Position numbers and translations under genes: made by a program. Shown one piece after another: positions 52,917-63,671 of a DNA stretch of 64,000 nt. Source of the DNA: Sapria himalayana (taxonomy: Eukaryota; Streptophyta; Magnoliopsida; Malpighiales; Rafflesiaceae); the NCBI GenBank assembly GCA_029783825.1, contig JAREIK010005489.1:20278-84277 (forward strand), read 5' to 3'. Within the stretch, counting starts at the first letter, position 1, and each line of letters begins with the position of its first letter. The notes below the pieces were generated by a model. The model was given only the letters and a program-made list of their open reading frames with translations, did not search any database and was not told where the DNA came from.

Positions 52917-53515
52917 CACTACAAAAAATCCCAATTGGTTAAAAAAAGTTCTCTAGCTATTTGGGCTTAGTTTGTCACTAAAATAGAATAATGATGTATT
53001 TATGATGGAAATTATCTCATGCTAAAGTACTTATTTGAATATTTAATGAAAAAAAATTCCGTAGCAAATTTTTGAACGATGAAAATTCCCTAGCTAATTA
53101 TATTTTTCCCCTTGCTTATTTTGATCATAATTAAGAGTAGTAATTAATATTTTTCAACTGAATATATATATAAAATTCCCTAGCTAAATTAGCGAGAGAA
53201 AAATTCCTAGCTATTTTCATTCCAAAACTATTTTGACAATTTTACTTTTTTACAAAAAATTTGATTACATATTTTTAAATTTTTATTTTAAATTGAAAAA
53301 CACCATATACTATAAACCATTATTTTTAATTAACAAAACATAGGTATATATTCATTTAAAACTATATCATCATCCTCATCATTAGATGGTTCATTTGTGC
53401 TAGGATCTCTTACGTGGGTACTCTACTGGAACTCGTTGTGCTTTCTGTCTCGCCAAGACCACTAACTATGACTCTATATAGGTCATATGCTATTGCATTG
53501 CAATCTTCATTTCTT
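52917..53515. repeat. Long inverted repeat, left arm (CACTA 3' end, reversed)
   Basis: Matches 61,368-62,014 in reverse. Shared features are the terminal gctatttgggctt (52,955), the segments attccctagctaaatt, ttttttacaaaaaatttga and atatattcatttaaaact, and the codons at the end of the TnpA-like gene. Divergence is moderate with several small indels. Confidence 0.8.
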
Positions 53516-53645
53516 TCATCACATCATTCACCTCTTTCATTTCCTACATTTCTTCGTTCAAATGAGTTATCAAAATGTCCATGAAACCCCTCAACTGGCA
53601 TAGAAGCTGTTGTTATATGTTTCTCCAAGAGTTCCCGTGATAAAA
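53400..53645 (-). pseudogene. TnpA-like transposase, 3' fragment (left arm)
   Basis: On the minus strand, RELLEKHITTASMPVEGFHGHF (53,570-53,645) corresponds to the EERVTATHQQVEGSMD region of the TnpA-like protein. It is followed by a shortened coiled-coil relic (MKEMKIAMQ) and the C-terminal QRVPVEYPRKRS. Relative to elements 1 and 2 most of the coiled coil is deleted. Only the last part of the gene is present. Confidence 0.6.
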
Positions 53646-54100
53646 TAAAATATAAAAAAGTTGTTCTAGGTATAAATAATTTAAATATTATTTTTTCCAT
53701 TACACACTTAATTTGTAACATTCACTATAGTAGTCAAATTGTTATGGAACCACCAAAGTTGTGGCCACTTTCATAACAACTATATAGTATTTACTCACTT
53801 GATTCTACTTAGAAAATCACTCTCTTTGATACATATAAAAAAAGAATGAAATGAACACAACCCACTTGTTGCACACAATACACCATGGCTACATCAAACA
53901 TACACATGGTGCACGTCTAGTACATCAAGCACACATGCACATTCACTACACCACACACACACTATGCACTTCTAGGCAGTTATGCCCCACAGCTGCATGT
54001 CTACAGGATCACATCTTATGGCATCTCTACCCATTGGACCATGCACCCATTAATAGCATATGCTTGCAATAAATCAAACACTAATAAGAACTTTTAAAAA
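53646..54100. other. Unassigned DNA with a CA/CAT-rich patch
   Basis: About 53,850-54,010 is enriched in aca/cac/cat words. The 73-codon His-rich frame at 53,851-54,072 reflects that bias and has no domain. The rest shows nothing I can name. It may contain intron sequence of the neighbouring kinase fragment. Confidence 0.35.
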
Positions 54101-54101
54101 A

Positions 54102-54368
54102 CTCCTTTTGCAGCATCTTCTGCAATATCAAGCCACATGATCCAATTTATAATTTCTATATTAGTGAACTGGTCGATCAATGTTACATGCATTAATGACT
54201 ACCTCAGTTGATATAGATTGAACTATATATACGATATGAGTTACTATAAATATGTTCCTTCAATGTTCCATTGGGCATGAACTCATAAACAAGCATACAG
54301 CCTCTATCTTGACAATATCTAATGAATTGTACTAAGTTTCTTTGATGTATTCTTGAAAGTAGAGTCGT
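54102..54368 (-). pseudogene. LRR receptor-like kinase fragment, two exons (captured)
   Basis: Minus-strand exon 54,245-54,368 follows a 3' splice-like ttttttag and reads TLLSRIHQRNLVQF, RYCQDRGC, LVYEFMPNGTLKEHIY. This is the alphaC-beta5 and hinge region of a plant receptor kinase. A GTAACT splice-like site follows, then ~90 bases, then 54,102-54,155 reads INWIMWLDIAEDAAKG, the alphaE helix. The wording is closest, from memory, to the LRR-malectin receptor kinases of the At1g67720 type. Only ~60 residues of a normal ~270-residue kinase domain are present; the catalytic HRD and DFG parts are absent. It lies inside CACTA-derived element 3, so capture is the natural explanation. Confidence 0.75.
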
Positions 54369-54489
54369 CTAAAAAAGATGTAAAAATGGTCCAAAAAATA
54401 ATTAGCAGCTACAATTTTTCGATAAGTAGAAAGAAGACATTTTAGCGTTGTGCATTAACCTAGCAGTTATCATAGATTTAAAAAAATAT

Positions 54490-55290
54490 AATGCTTCATT
54501 ATGTTAATAAAGTCATGTTAATTATTAAATTTAAAAATTTGTAATAAACAAAATTAAATAATTAATTTTATAATTAAAATCATTTTTAAAGATATTTTAA
54601 TAAATAAATGAATATATATATAAATTTCTACTAATAAAAAGCTAAAATAATTAATTATACGATAAAATAAAATATATTTACAAAAATATTTCAATTAATG
54701 AATAAACAAGTAAATATTCATATTATTTAAAGTTAAAAAAACTATTTTTATGATTATAGGAAACTTTTAAAAAAAATAATTACTAAAAGATTTGAAATTT
54801 TTGAATTATAAAAAAAATTGCATATTTTTCATAAAATTTTTAAAAAAAATAAATTAAAACTTTAAGATAAATACATAGATATTTTAATTGAATCAAAAAA
54901 ATTTATTGATTTAAAAAATAATATCTTGTGTGGTAATTAATAGAACACTTCAAGTGTTTTTATGGTTTTGAAAGAGTTATTTAAAATATTACTAAAGATA
55001 TTTTTTTGTTCGAAAAAAAATTAAAAATTTTCCCTAAGTTGATTTGAAATCAAGTTTTATTTTTTGTCCCTACAAAAATTTATAAGAATTAAAGAATTGA
55101 GTAGGATTTTTACTATTAGCTTTTAATATTACATTGTTATTAAAATAATAAATAAACTTTTTTTAATGATTTTCTCACTTTAAGTAATATTTGGAATTTT
55201 ATAAATTATAAATTAAATCAAATAATATAAATTTTATGCCTTTAAAATATATCATATTATATTCAAAAAAAATAATATGAATTCTTAAAA
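54490..55290. other. CACTA 5' AT-rich region, part 1, in element 3
   Basis: Matches 31,350-32,000 of element 2 in the same orientation, for example tttctactaataaaaagcta and acttttaaa...taattactaaaa. No gene. Confidence 0.65.
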
Positions 55291-55299
55291 ATTGATTAC

Positions 55300-55300
55300 C

Positions 55301-55359
<59 letters not shown>

Positions 55360-56850
55360 CTTTTTTATAATCTCAAATTATTTTTTTATTAATGAAATAA
55401 TATTTAAAATGTATCAATAAATAATAAATAAAATTAAATGTTATAATTTTTTGTATAGTTATACATTTTTACAATTTATTTATGGTTATATTATAAATAT
55501 GTTTTTAAATTAATGAAATAATATAAAAATTTGATTACCAATTAATAGTTCTCAAGGTTATTAGTAATATTTTTTCTTCTTCATTTTATAGAGATTAATA
55601 AATTTTTTATTTCTAAAATTAATTTCATTAATTAATAAATAATATTACAAAAAATAACCATTAAAATTTCATTACCTATTAACCATAAATTTTTTTATCA
55701 GCGAAATAATATCATTTATGGTTAAATAAAAGTGTATTTAATTTTTTGAATATAAATTAATAAATTATTATAATTTTATTTTGCTTTTTAATTTGTCTCT
55801 TTTTTTTCTATATATTTACATAAATTTTTTTTATTTGAGTTTTCTTGAAATATAATAATTCTAGGGCAAGACATTCAAGCACTTAAACCATTTTTGTTAT
55901 CTTTGCGAATGAAATCTCAAGTGTATCAAGTCACTACCCATTTCAAAAAAATATTGTAATTTTGCTTGTTAAATGCTTAGATCTTCATGGCAGTTTGGCA
56001 GATATTATAAATTTTACAGAAAATTTGTTTTCTTTTCAGATTCATGGCTTCATAGTTTTGGTTGCATTTTTATTTCATCAACATGGCTAATCAAAGCATC
56101 ATATTAGGAATCAATTAAAAGCACAATAATAGACTCGTAAATACGTGTCACTGGTAATGGCAGAGTAACTATTAATATAAAATAAGCACATGCGAGTACT
56201 GATTCATCCCTCTCCAAACTCCTTGAAAGTTTTTTGCTTGTTTGATGATTCTCATCCTCATCTTCTATTAACATGTATTCTTCATTTTCATGCTATACAA
56301 CACTTTAAATCATAATGATCGACTTAAGGTATGAATCATTATTATGCTATACAAGTCTTCTTCATCCATTAAAGAAGTATAAACTATTTCATGACATTTC
56401 ACACAGATGCAATGCATTGATGTGATTTCACTCTCTCATTGGAAAATATTTGGTTGTCAGAATGGTAATATCTAGCCTTTTTTCAAACTCCTTAGTGTGT
56501 TTAAAATGTGGCTGTGAATTTAATTTATGCTAAGTATTAGCACCAAATATTATAGGGTTGTGACTTTTCATGGAAGCAAATGATTGTGGCAGTCATGGCA
56601 GAGTAAGTTTAAGTTCTGAGAATTATGGCTTGCAGCTTGTTTGCTTCATCTTTCAAAGCTAGAAATTTGTTGTCAGCATTGAGATGATCATTCTGCTATA
56701 ATGGTTGTTGGTTTTTTGATGGGACTTGCGAATCCATTTTCTAAACTCTCATTTCTTTAGGTTCTTCAAGATATGGGTAAGGTTCGTTTGTATAATTTAT
56801 CATCTTCCTAAAATTTTCTTAACTTCTTGATAGAAAACTGATCTGTATTC
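55300..56850. other. (TA)n run and AT-rich DNA at the left of a captured segment
   Basis: A (TA)n run at 55,304-55,355 is followed by AT-rich DNA without recognisable coding. From about 55,850 the composition becomes more balanced and resembles intron sequence; it probably belongs to the captured EDR2-like gene, but I cannot point to exons here. Confidence 0.4.
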
Positions 56851-56854
56851 TTTT

Positions 56855-59195
56855 GGTAGATGGGACTTCTATTTCTATAGAGGCAGCATGGTTGAGGAGC
56901 TTGATTGGCACACGATATTATTCACAAGCGGTTGTACAATGAATGGCTTCCCTGGTAAGATGAACAATTGTTGCTTGATGAGTTGTGGAGTTAAAAAAAT
57001 ATGCTATATCTCTACCAACATAATTTTGCTTGATAGAATCGCCATAAAATTTATAGAGTTATTTACTTAGTATATTTACATTCATAAGTTATAATGATAA
57101 TAAATAAAAAGATTTTTTTTATTTATTAATTCAAGTAATTTACCAAACATTCTTTAAATGTGTTAATTATCCTTTTGGTTGAATTTAACTTATTTGCTAA
57201 GTGGTCTTTTAGTTTGCATTTAATTTGTTATTTTAGCTATAACTCAAACCATAATGTACTATGTGTATATGTTTTTGGGTTTTCTTAATCTTAAGTTTGG
57301 TTTGTATAATGTGTGATTTGCATTAGTTAATTAACTAGACCCTCCAGTTGTAGGGGTATAAAACCAAAAGATCTATTGATGCGGCAATATTGGCGAATGG
57401 AAGAGATGGAATTGATGGTATAGTAATGTATAAATGAAATTTTGATTTTTCATGAAAATTTTTAACATTTATTTTGTGAATTTGTGATCTCTATTTTGGT
57501 TGTCTTGGTAGTTATTCTATATCATTCGGTGATTCACAAGAAATGTGCTCCACAATAGGGCTACATTAGAGTAGGCCTTAAAAGTAACATAGGCTACCCT
57601 TTTTTGTAACTTTAGCTCTAAATGTTGTTTGTTTAGTGCAATCTTAACCTAATGTTTTACTTTCACCTTAATTCACAAGAAAATGCTAATGAACTATGAT
57701 ATAAAGATGATTGACTCTACATTGGATGTTAGCTTAAACTAATATTTATTAATCTTTGAGTGGTAGGATTAGAAGGATGAGGGGTTGCATATAGGTATTT
57801 TGGTATATTATTTTCATTGCTTATATTATCTTTTACAAATGTGTTGTGTAATTATATAAATACTAATATTGGTTTTCATAATAACTTTGAAGTTAAATTT
57901 TTTTTATGAGAATAAAATATATTAAGATGATTGATCGCTTGAGAAATTTTTATATTACATAGTCTATTCTAACACAGTCTCTTCAAAGTTACTGAGTAAA
58001 ATTAATCGAGATATTTATCTTTTTTTATAAATCTTGTAAAAGTGAGCGCCTTGTGTAGTTGGGTGTGAATGCGATCTTCATATCTATCTTATCTTATCCT
58101 AATATATGGAAGCATTTTAAATATGAAGGCTAGATAAGAGAATAAAGTGTACCAATATCTTATCTTGACAGTCTTACCTCAAAAGATTGCAAAGATCGTG
58201 CATGATAAATCTTGAATTTGAGACTTATTGTTCTTAGAGTTTGGACAAATTTTTGTCATCACATAAAGATGTTATATCTATTAGATAGAAAAATATATCT
58301 ATTTGAACATTTGAATAAGTCATGAAATTGAAGACCAATGGAAGAACATATTCATCCATTATTTGAATTCCACAATAATTTGAAATTGGATTTGAAAATT
58401 TATCAATTATAATTGGAGCTACTTAAGTTACTATAAATTCTTAGGAAATCTCTCATTTATACTGATTATCTTATAAATGTGTAGAATAAGTGTTGTAAAT
58501 CTTTATGTCTAAGTATATTCCATGCTAATTCTTAGATATTTAAATCTGAAATGATATTTATAATTCTACCTTCTTTTAATATAATCAAATCATATCCCCC
58601 TTCAACTCTATTCAATCAAACACAACCTAAAGAGTAAATAGGCATGAGGAAGCATTAGAAGAGCTTATACAAGCTACCGTTTTTCTAATCATTCTTTGCC
58701 TGTTGTGATAGATTCTATTAATGTATTAGAATCTAACTAACTTTAATGAAATAGGACTCATTGAGATTTAATCTAGAGATTTTAGAAACTATATCTTCGT
58801 CCATCACCAGGCATGTTTCATAACTATTCGTATGCTTGAAAGTGTTGCAGGTAGCAAAAATGGTTCATTTCTCTGCACTCACACATTGCTTTTTTGATTA
58901 AATACTACCATTTTCCAGCATTGAGAGAGTTATTTTGGGAAAAGTTAGGGAACTATCATTCTAAATTTTTATTTGGAAATATGCAAAAAAATGTCTTCTT
59001 GCCTGTAATTAAAATTAATGCTATGAAAGTTGAAGATCCTGGAAGTGGTGATGATGGTGAGGTAGAAAAATCAACTCTAGAATTCACCAACTTAGTCTCT
59101 CTTAATGATGTCTCTGATGAGTTCTTTGATGTTCCTAATGCCATTGAGTTCTTGATCTTGACCATTTGGATAATGGAAGGTCTTCTGAAGTGAAC
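56855..59195 (+). pseudogene. EDR2/START-DUF1336 family gene fragment (captured)
   Basis: Exon-like blocks in the order known for plant EDR2-family proteins (lipid-binding START domain followed by DUF1336). They are: WDFYFYRGSMVEELDWHT (56,860-56,920), continuing after a frameshift as HKRLYNEWLPW to ~56,955; LMRQYWRMEEMEL (~57,378-57,416), equal to the family's RYWRR..DG segment; ITIRMLESVA (58,820-58,850); a short intron 58,851-58,917 (gtagca...ttttccag); then ALRELFWEKLGNYHSKF and VSLNDVSDEFFDVP (58,918-59,140). The splice joins codons correctly (VA|ALRELF). The C-terminal DUF1336 domain is missing. Introns are retained, so this is genomic capture, not retroposition. Family assignment is from memory. 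Confidence 0.72.
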
Positions 59196-59199
59196 CCCT

Positions 59200-59519
59200 A
59201 ATCTTCATGCTCTTATACTCCAAAAATACTTTTTTTCACAACTTTCAAAATGTTGTTGTTTAAACACAATCTTATTTTTTCAAATTATGATGTCTTCATT
59301 TGTAGAATATCAAAACAATCAAAGTTATCTTCCAAAACTATCATCAGAAGCTCCATGATTTTGCTAGTTAGACCCATTTTATCAGCTATTTAATTTTTTC
59401 CACGATCTTTTATACTTTTTGATAAATTTATATATATTTGAGATGAGGTGATTATAATGTGATTTAACAAGTTTAGAAGTAGATGATACAATGATATATA
59501 TATATATATATATATAAAC
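59200..59519. other. Right flank of captured segment with short (TA)n run
   Basis: AT-rich DNA ending in a (TA)n run at 59,494-59,515. The CACTA 5' region resumes right after it at ~59,520, which makes this the right border of the inserted ~4.2-kb segment. No gene beyond the EDR2-like tail. Confidence 0.5.
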
Positions 59520-60540
59520 ATAAAGAGTGTTATAACTTTTAGGAGAGTGGATTGAAGACCGAAAATTTTTTTATGTGTGCATTGCTATATGAAGTTTGCA
59601 AATTTTGTAGCCATTTGATTTTGTTCTTGTTGGAAGGCCAAAAATATATTTTTTGAAGTTGGTATATATGTATTGTTTAATTAATTTAATTAATTAAAAA
59701 TTGTAAGATGTTTTTTTAATGTGTGCCTTGTTACACGCACATGAACTAGTTGAAAATAATTTGATAATTTAAAAAAAAGTGAGTCTTTATGTTTTTTATA
59801 TATTTATTGTTTAATTAATGTTTTGATAATGAAAAATTAAACATTTTGAGAATTTAAAACTACAAAAACACTATCTAGTTGTCTAGAGCAAGACAACCCT
59901 GACTAGCGTCAAGCACCTCGGCTTCTCTCTCCGACATGGATACATCATAACCTAATAGTCGAGTAAGAGAGATTTCCTTCAGCCATGAGATTTTTATTGA
60001 TTTGAAATACGCTTTCTACCCTTACTCTTCATCATTATCTTAATGCAAAAGTGCGTGTTTTGATTCTGGTGTTTTTTTTCCAAATTCATATTTTGCCTAG
60101 CTATTATATATTCTCTCATAAGATTTGGCTTACTAGTTCTAGTAATAAAATTGAGTCACTGTATATTGTATTTTCTATATAAATTATATAGTAGATATCT
60201 GTGTCTATATGACATCATGTAAAGTCAAGTTGTTACCACAATTATAAAAATGGGTGAAGACCCTACTCATGCTCAAAGTATTAATCTGGATGTTCGTGGT
60301 AAATCATTACAAGTACCCAAAATCATGAATGACCATGGTATGCTTGGATTGATTATATGCACTGATTCGTATACATACTTCATGCATGTGTGATATAATG
60401 CATTCGCATTGTGTGGATGTTGATGTTGCACACTAGGTATACAAGCTTGATATCCATGTATTTTGCCACTCAGACAGTCTGTGGATTTGGATGTTAATCA
60501 CAAAATGAGTGTTGGTATTTGTGGAAAGTAGTTTGTATAT
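59520..60540. other. CACTA 5' region, part 2, in element 3
   Basis: 59,530-60,140 matches 32,045-32,680 of element 2 in the same orientation (aggagagtgg.ttgaagac, tgtgccttg.tacac). The stretch 60,340-60,460 matches element 1 at ~20,405-20,500 in reverse (tgtatgcttggatt, attgtgtggatgttgatg). No gene. Confidence 0.65.
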
Positions 60541-61367
60541 TTGGATTTGCAAAATGCTTGCTGGCTATTGGCTATCGCTAAGGATTTAATTAGGAAGTGT
60601 CCTAATGCAACCTAAAACTAAGTCTAAAGCTCATGGTAAGAGACACTGATAAAATTGAACTGATGGGCTTCTTTGTGCCAAATAAGATAACTAAGTACAA
60701 GCTATTTTTTGTGATTTTTAGCTAGATGTTTTTTTACAGATAACAAATTGTTCATATTAGGTTTATTTGATTGACGATTATGTGTGTAATAGCTAAATCT
60801 AGCTCTAAGCAATTATATTTTCTTTGCATAAATCTTTAATGTTCCAATATTTATTATAGTTTATTTTGATATGTTTTGAACATTTTGAATAATTTCTTGA
60901 AATAACTTGGTTCATTTTTTTTGAAATAAATTGGTTCATTTTTTTTTTCTGGCTTATTATTTTGTTGATTGGTTTTATCTCTTTATTTTTCAAAAATATA
61001 TTTCATCATCTTCTCGGTAAAAAATCTAAGCCTCTATTTGCATTTGTAGATGAAACATCGATAAAGGACTAAAAAATGCTCGATGATAAGTATGTTTTGT
61101 ATATGCAGCCCCTAAAATAAATAAAAAGGTATTAATAAAATGCTTGAAATTGGGAGATAAACATTGTTGTAGATGCTTTAGCTGCTAGATCTAGTCAACC
61201 AGCACATCTAAAAATTAAGTAATATTTTCCTTCATGTATGCTTTGGTTTTGTTTTGTGTTTAGAGTGTGCCTTTTATTAGTTAATATTATTGTAACTTTG
61301 ATTTGTGATTTAGTGTTGATGATTATGTTGTTGAGGAAGTTCAAATACTTTTATGAGCAGTACCAAA
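60541..61367. other. Joining region where TNP2 should lie, no gene seen
   Basis: Between the 5' region and the TnpA-like tail, elements 1 and 2 carry ~10 kb with TNP2. Here there are only ~0.8 kb with no recognised transposase blocks. A large internal deletion is the simplest reading, typical of non-autonomous CACTA elements. Confidence 0.5.
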
Positions 61368-61480
61368 TGCAATACAAATGTAGATGCCTTATATAGAGTC
61401 ACAGTAAGTGCTCTTTAAAAGACAGGTAGCACACAGAGTTCCAGCAAAGTTCCCAAAGAGGAGAGGCTAGCTCAAATGCA
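61368..61480 (+). pseudogene. TnpA-like transposase, 3' end fragment (right arm)
   Basis: Contains the family's C-terminal stretch: CAAATGTAGATGCC...ATATAGAGTCACAGT, then bases for VPAKFPKRRG* ending in ggctagc, aligned with 41,570-41,670 of element 2. Only the last ~35 codons are left. Confidence 0.6.
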
Positions 61481-62014
61481 TCAGCTAATGATGAGAATGA
61501 TGATTTAGTTTTAAATGAATATATACCTATTTAATGTTTTAGTTTTAACTATGTAACTATTGTATTAGAAAAATTTATTAACTAATTCTTTTGTAAATTA
61601 TAAATAATGGTTTATAGTAAATGTTTTTATTCAATATAATATAAAAATTTAAAAATATGTAATCAAATTTTTTGTAAAACAATAAAATTGTGGAAATAGC
61701 ATTGGAATAAAAATAGCTAAGGATTTTCCCCTAGCTAATTTAGCTAGGGAATTTTTTGTACATATTCAGTTCGAAAATTATTAATTACTATTCTTAATTT
61801 ATGATTAAAATTAGCAAGTGAAAAAATAATTAGCTAGGGAATTTCCAAGTTAAAAAATTTGCTAGAAAAATTTTGTTCTCGTTAATATTTTTGTAACGAA
61901 TACTTAAGCTAGGGAATATTTCTGTCATTAATCCATCATTAATCTATTTTAAAGACACAATAAGCCCAAATAGCTAGGAAAAGTTCTTTGGCTATTTGGG
62001 CTTTTCTTGTATTG
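61368..62014. repeat. Long inverted repeat, right arm (CACTA 3' end)
   Basis: The forward partner of 52,917-53,515. It contains the TnpA-like tail, an AT-rich trailer, and subterminal motifs gctagggaatt and agcccaaatagct, ending in the worn terminus gtattg. Confidence 0.8.
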
Positions 62015-62926
62015 GTTGATAGATAGATAAATAGAATGATATGCATATTGCCAAATAGACAAATAAATAGATAGTCAGATAGAGAGATAAACAGATAGAT
62101 AGATAGATAAAGAGATAGAGAGATAGATAGGATAGATAGATATATAGATAGATAGATAAGAGATAGAGAGATAGATAGATAGACATATAGACATATATAC
62201 AAATAAAAGATAGTAGATAGATAGACAGACAGATTGATTGATTGATTGATTGACAGATAGATAGATAAATAGATAGGTAGATAGATAGATAGGCAAATAG
62301 ACATTAGGATAGATAGTATATAGATACACGATTGAGATAGGTCGGCAAGTAGACACATAAATAGATAGATTCATAAATAGATAGATAACGATTTAGATAG
62401 ATAGATAGATAGACATATCTATAGATAGATTGATTGACTAGATAGTCAGATTATAGATAGATAGCTAGAAAGATAGATAATATCTTGATAGACAAATAGA
62501 TAGATAAAAAATTAGATAGATAGATATAAATACAAATATACATATTGACATATTGACATATTGAGATAGATAGATTGACTGATAGCCAATAACCAGATAG
62601 ATAGATAGCCAGATAGTCAGGATAGATAGATAGACATAATAGATAGATAGATATATAAAAACTATTTCCAATAGATGATAGATTAAAAAGACACATAGGC
62701 ATATAGACATATAGATAGATAGATAGATATATAGATAGACAAATAAATATATAGAAGAATAAAAAGATAGATAAAAAGACTATTACATAGATAGACAGAT
62801 ATACAAATAAAGAAATAGAAAGATAGATAGTCAGATAGATAGATATATAGACAAATAGATAGACAGATAGATAGAAAGATAGATGGACAAAATAGATAGA
62901 AAAATAGATAGATAGATAGACAAAAA
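62015..62926. repeat. GATA tetranucleotide array C (~0.9 kb)
   Basis: Imperfect (GATA)n on the plus strand, the same strand as array A and opposite to array B, starting directly at the right end of element 3 and ending where a LINE begins. Frames on the minus strand are artefacts. Confidence 0.95.
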
Positions 62927-62939
62927 GTCCTCCTCATGA

Positions 62940-63310
62940 AAGTGAAAACCTAGCTCTCACGAAAACCTAGCTCTCGCGAAAACCATCTCGCGAAAACTCT
63001 TCCGCGGATTTCTCTAGATTTTCTCTATTGCGAATTATCTTAAACAAATGATTATGTGAATTTGTTGAATGATTATTGTGCAAACTGCTTCGTGTACTAT
63101 TTTTATGATACAGGTTCTCTCGGGATTTTCTCTCTAACGTACTATCCTGCGAATATCTCGAATAAACATACGGGTATGTGAATTGTTGAAGGATTTATTG
63201 TGAAAATCGCTTAGTGATTTGATTTTCGTTACAGTTTCTCTCGTGCATATTTGCGAACATCTTGAATAAACGGTTAATTGGGAGAACTATTGTTTAATTG
63301 CTTTGCGAAC
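62940..63310 (+). repeat. LINE 5'-UTR tandem units
   Basis: A short direct repeat, gaaaacctagctctc, at 62,945-62,976 is followed by about three degenerate ~120-base units. Each begins ttctctc or ttctcta, has a gcgaa.at.tc.taaa core and a gtgaattgttgaa-like middle (for example ~63,019, ~63,128 and ~63,235). Repeated leader units act as promoter monomers in some animal L1 elements; that role here is inference. Confidence 0.5.
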
Positions 63311-63671
63311 TACCTGGAAACAATAACGAAAACATTGAATAAATTGTTTGTTGAATGTTCTTCGGATATAGTTAAGAGATACAGCTTGTTATATTTGCAA
63401 ATTAAGTGTAACTGTTATGGGAATACTATTACGGGAACATGAATAATAGTATAAACTGTTAAGTGATTTCCTGGTATTCTCGTGAAAATCCTCTCACCTT
63501 TTCTCTCCAGTGATTATCTGGAAATCTATTGTGGGATAGTTGATGGACTTTTGTTTTCGGGAACTGCTGTTTGATATTATAAGGGTATAGTGTTGAGTAA
63601 TTGTTAGATTGTGAAACAAAGAAAAAAGAAAACATCATTTAAGCTCAAATCAAGCCCAATACAAGGTAAGA

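Larger units (their letters stand above)
52917..62014 (+). mobile_element. CACTA-derived element 3, two 3'-type ends, gene-capturing, no transposase
   Basis: Left end CACTACAAAAAATCCCAA; right end gggcttttcttgtattg, whose reverse complement begins CAATACAAGAAAAGCCC. Both ends are the 3' type: ~600 bases at the left are the reverse complement of the last ~650 bases at the right, including the tail of the TnpA-like gene. The interior carries CACTA 5'-region DNA in forward orientation (54,490-55,290 and 59,520-60,480), so the true 5' end seems to have been replaced by an inverted 3' end. TNP2 is absent. Two host gene fragments lie inside. No 3-base target duplication is visible (tat versus gtt). 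Confidence 0.7.

Noticed and set aside
53851..54072. 73-residue His/Thr-rich frame
   Set aside because: It lies in a CA/CAT-rich patch, has no domain, and no splice or start context supports it.
52914..62017. A 3-base target duplication proving element 3 inserted as one unit
   Set aside because: The flanking triplets are tat on the left and gtt on the right, so there is no support. Element 2 has tag versus tat, also imperfect.
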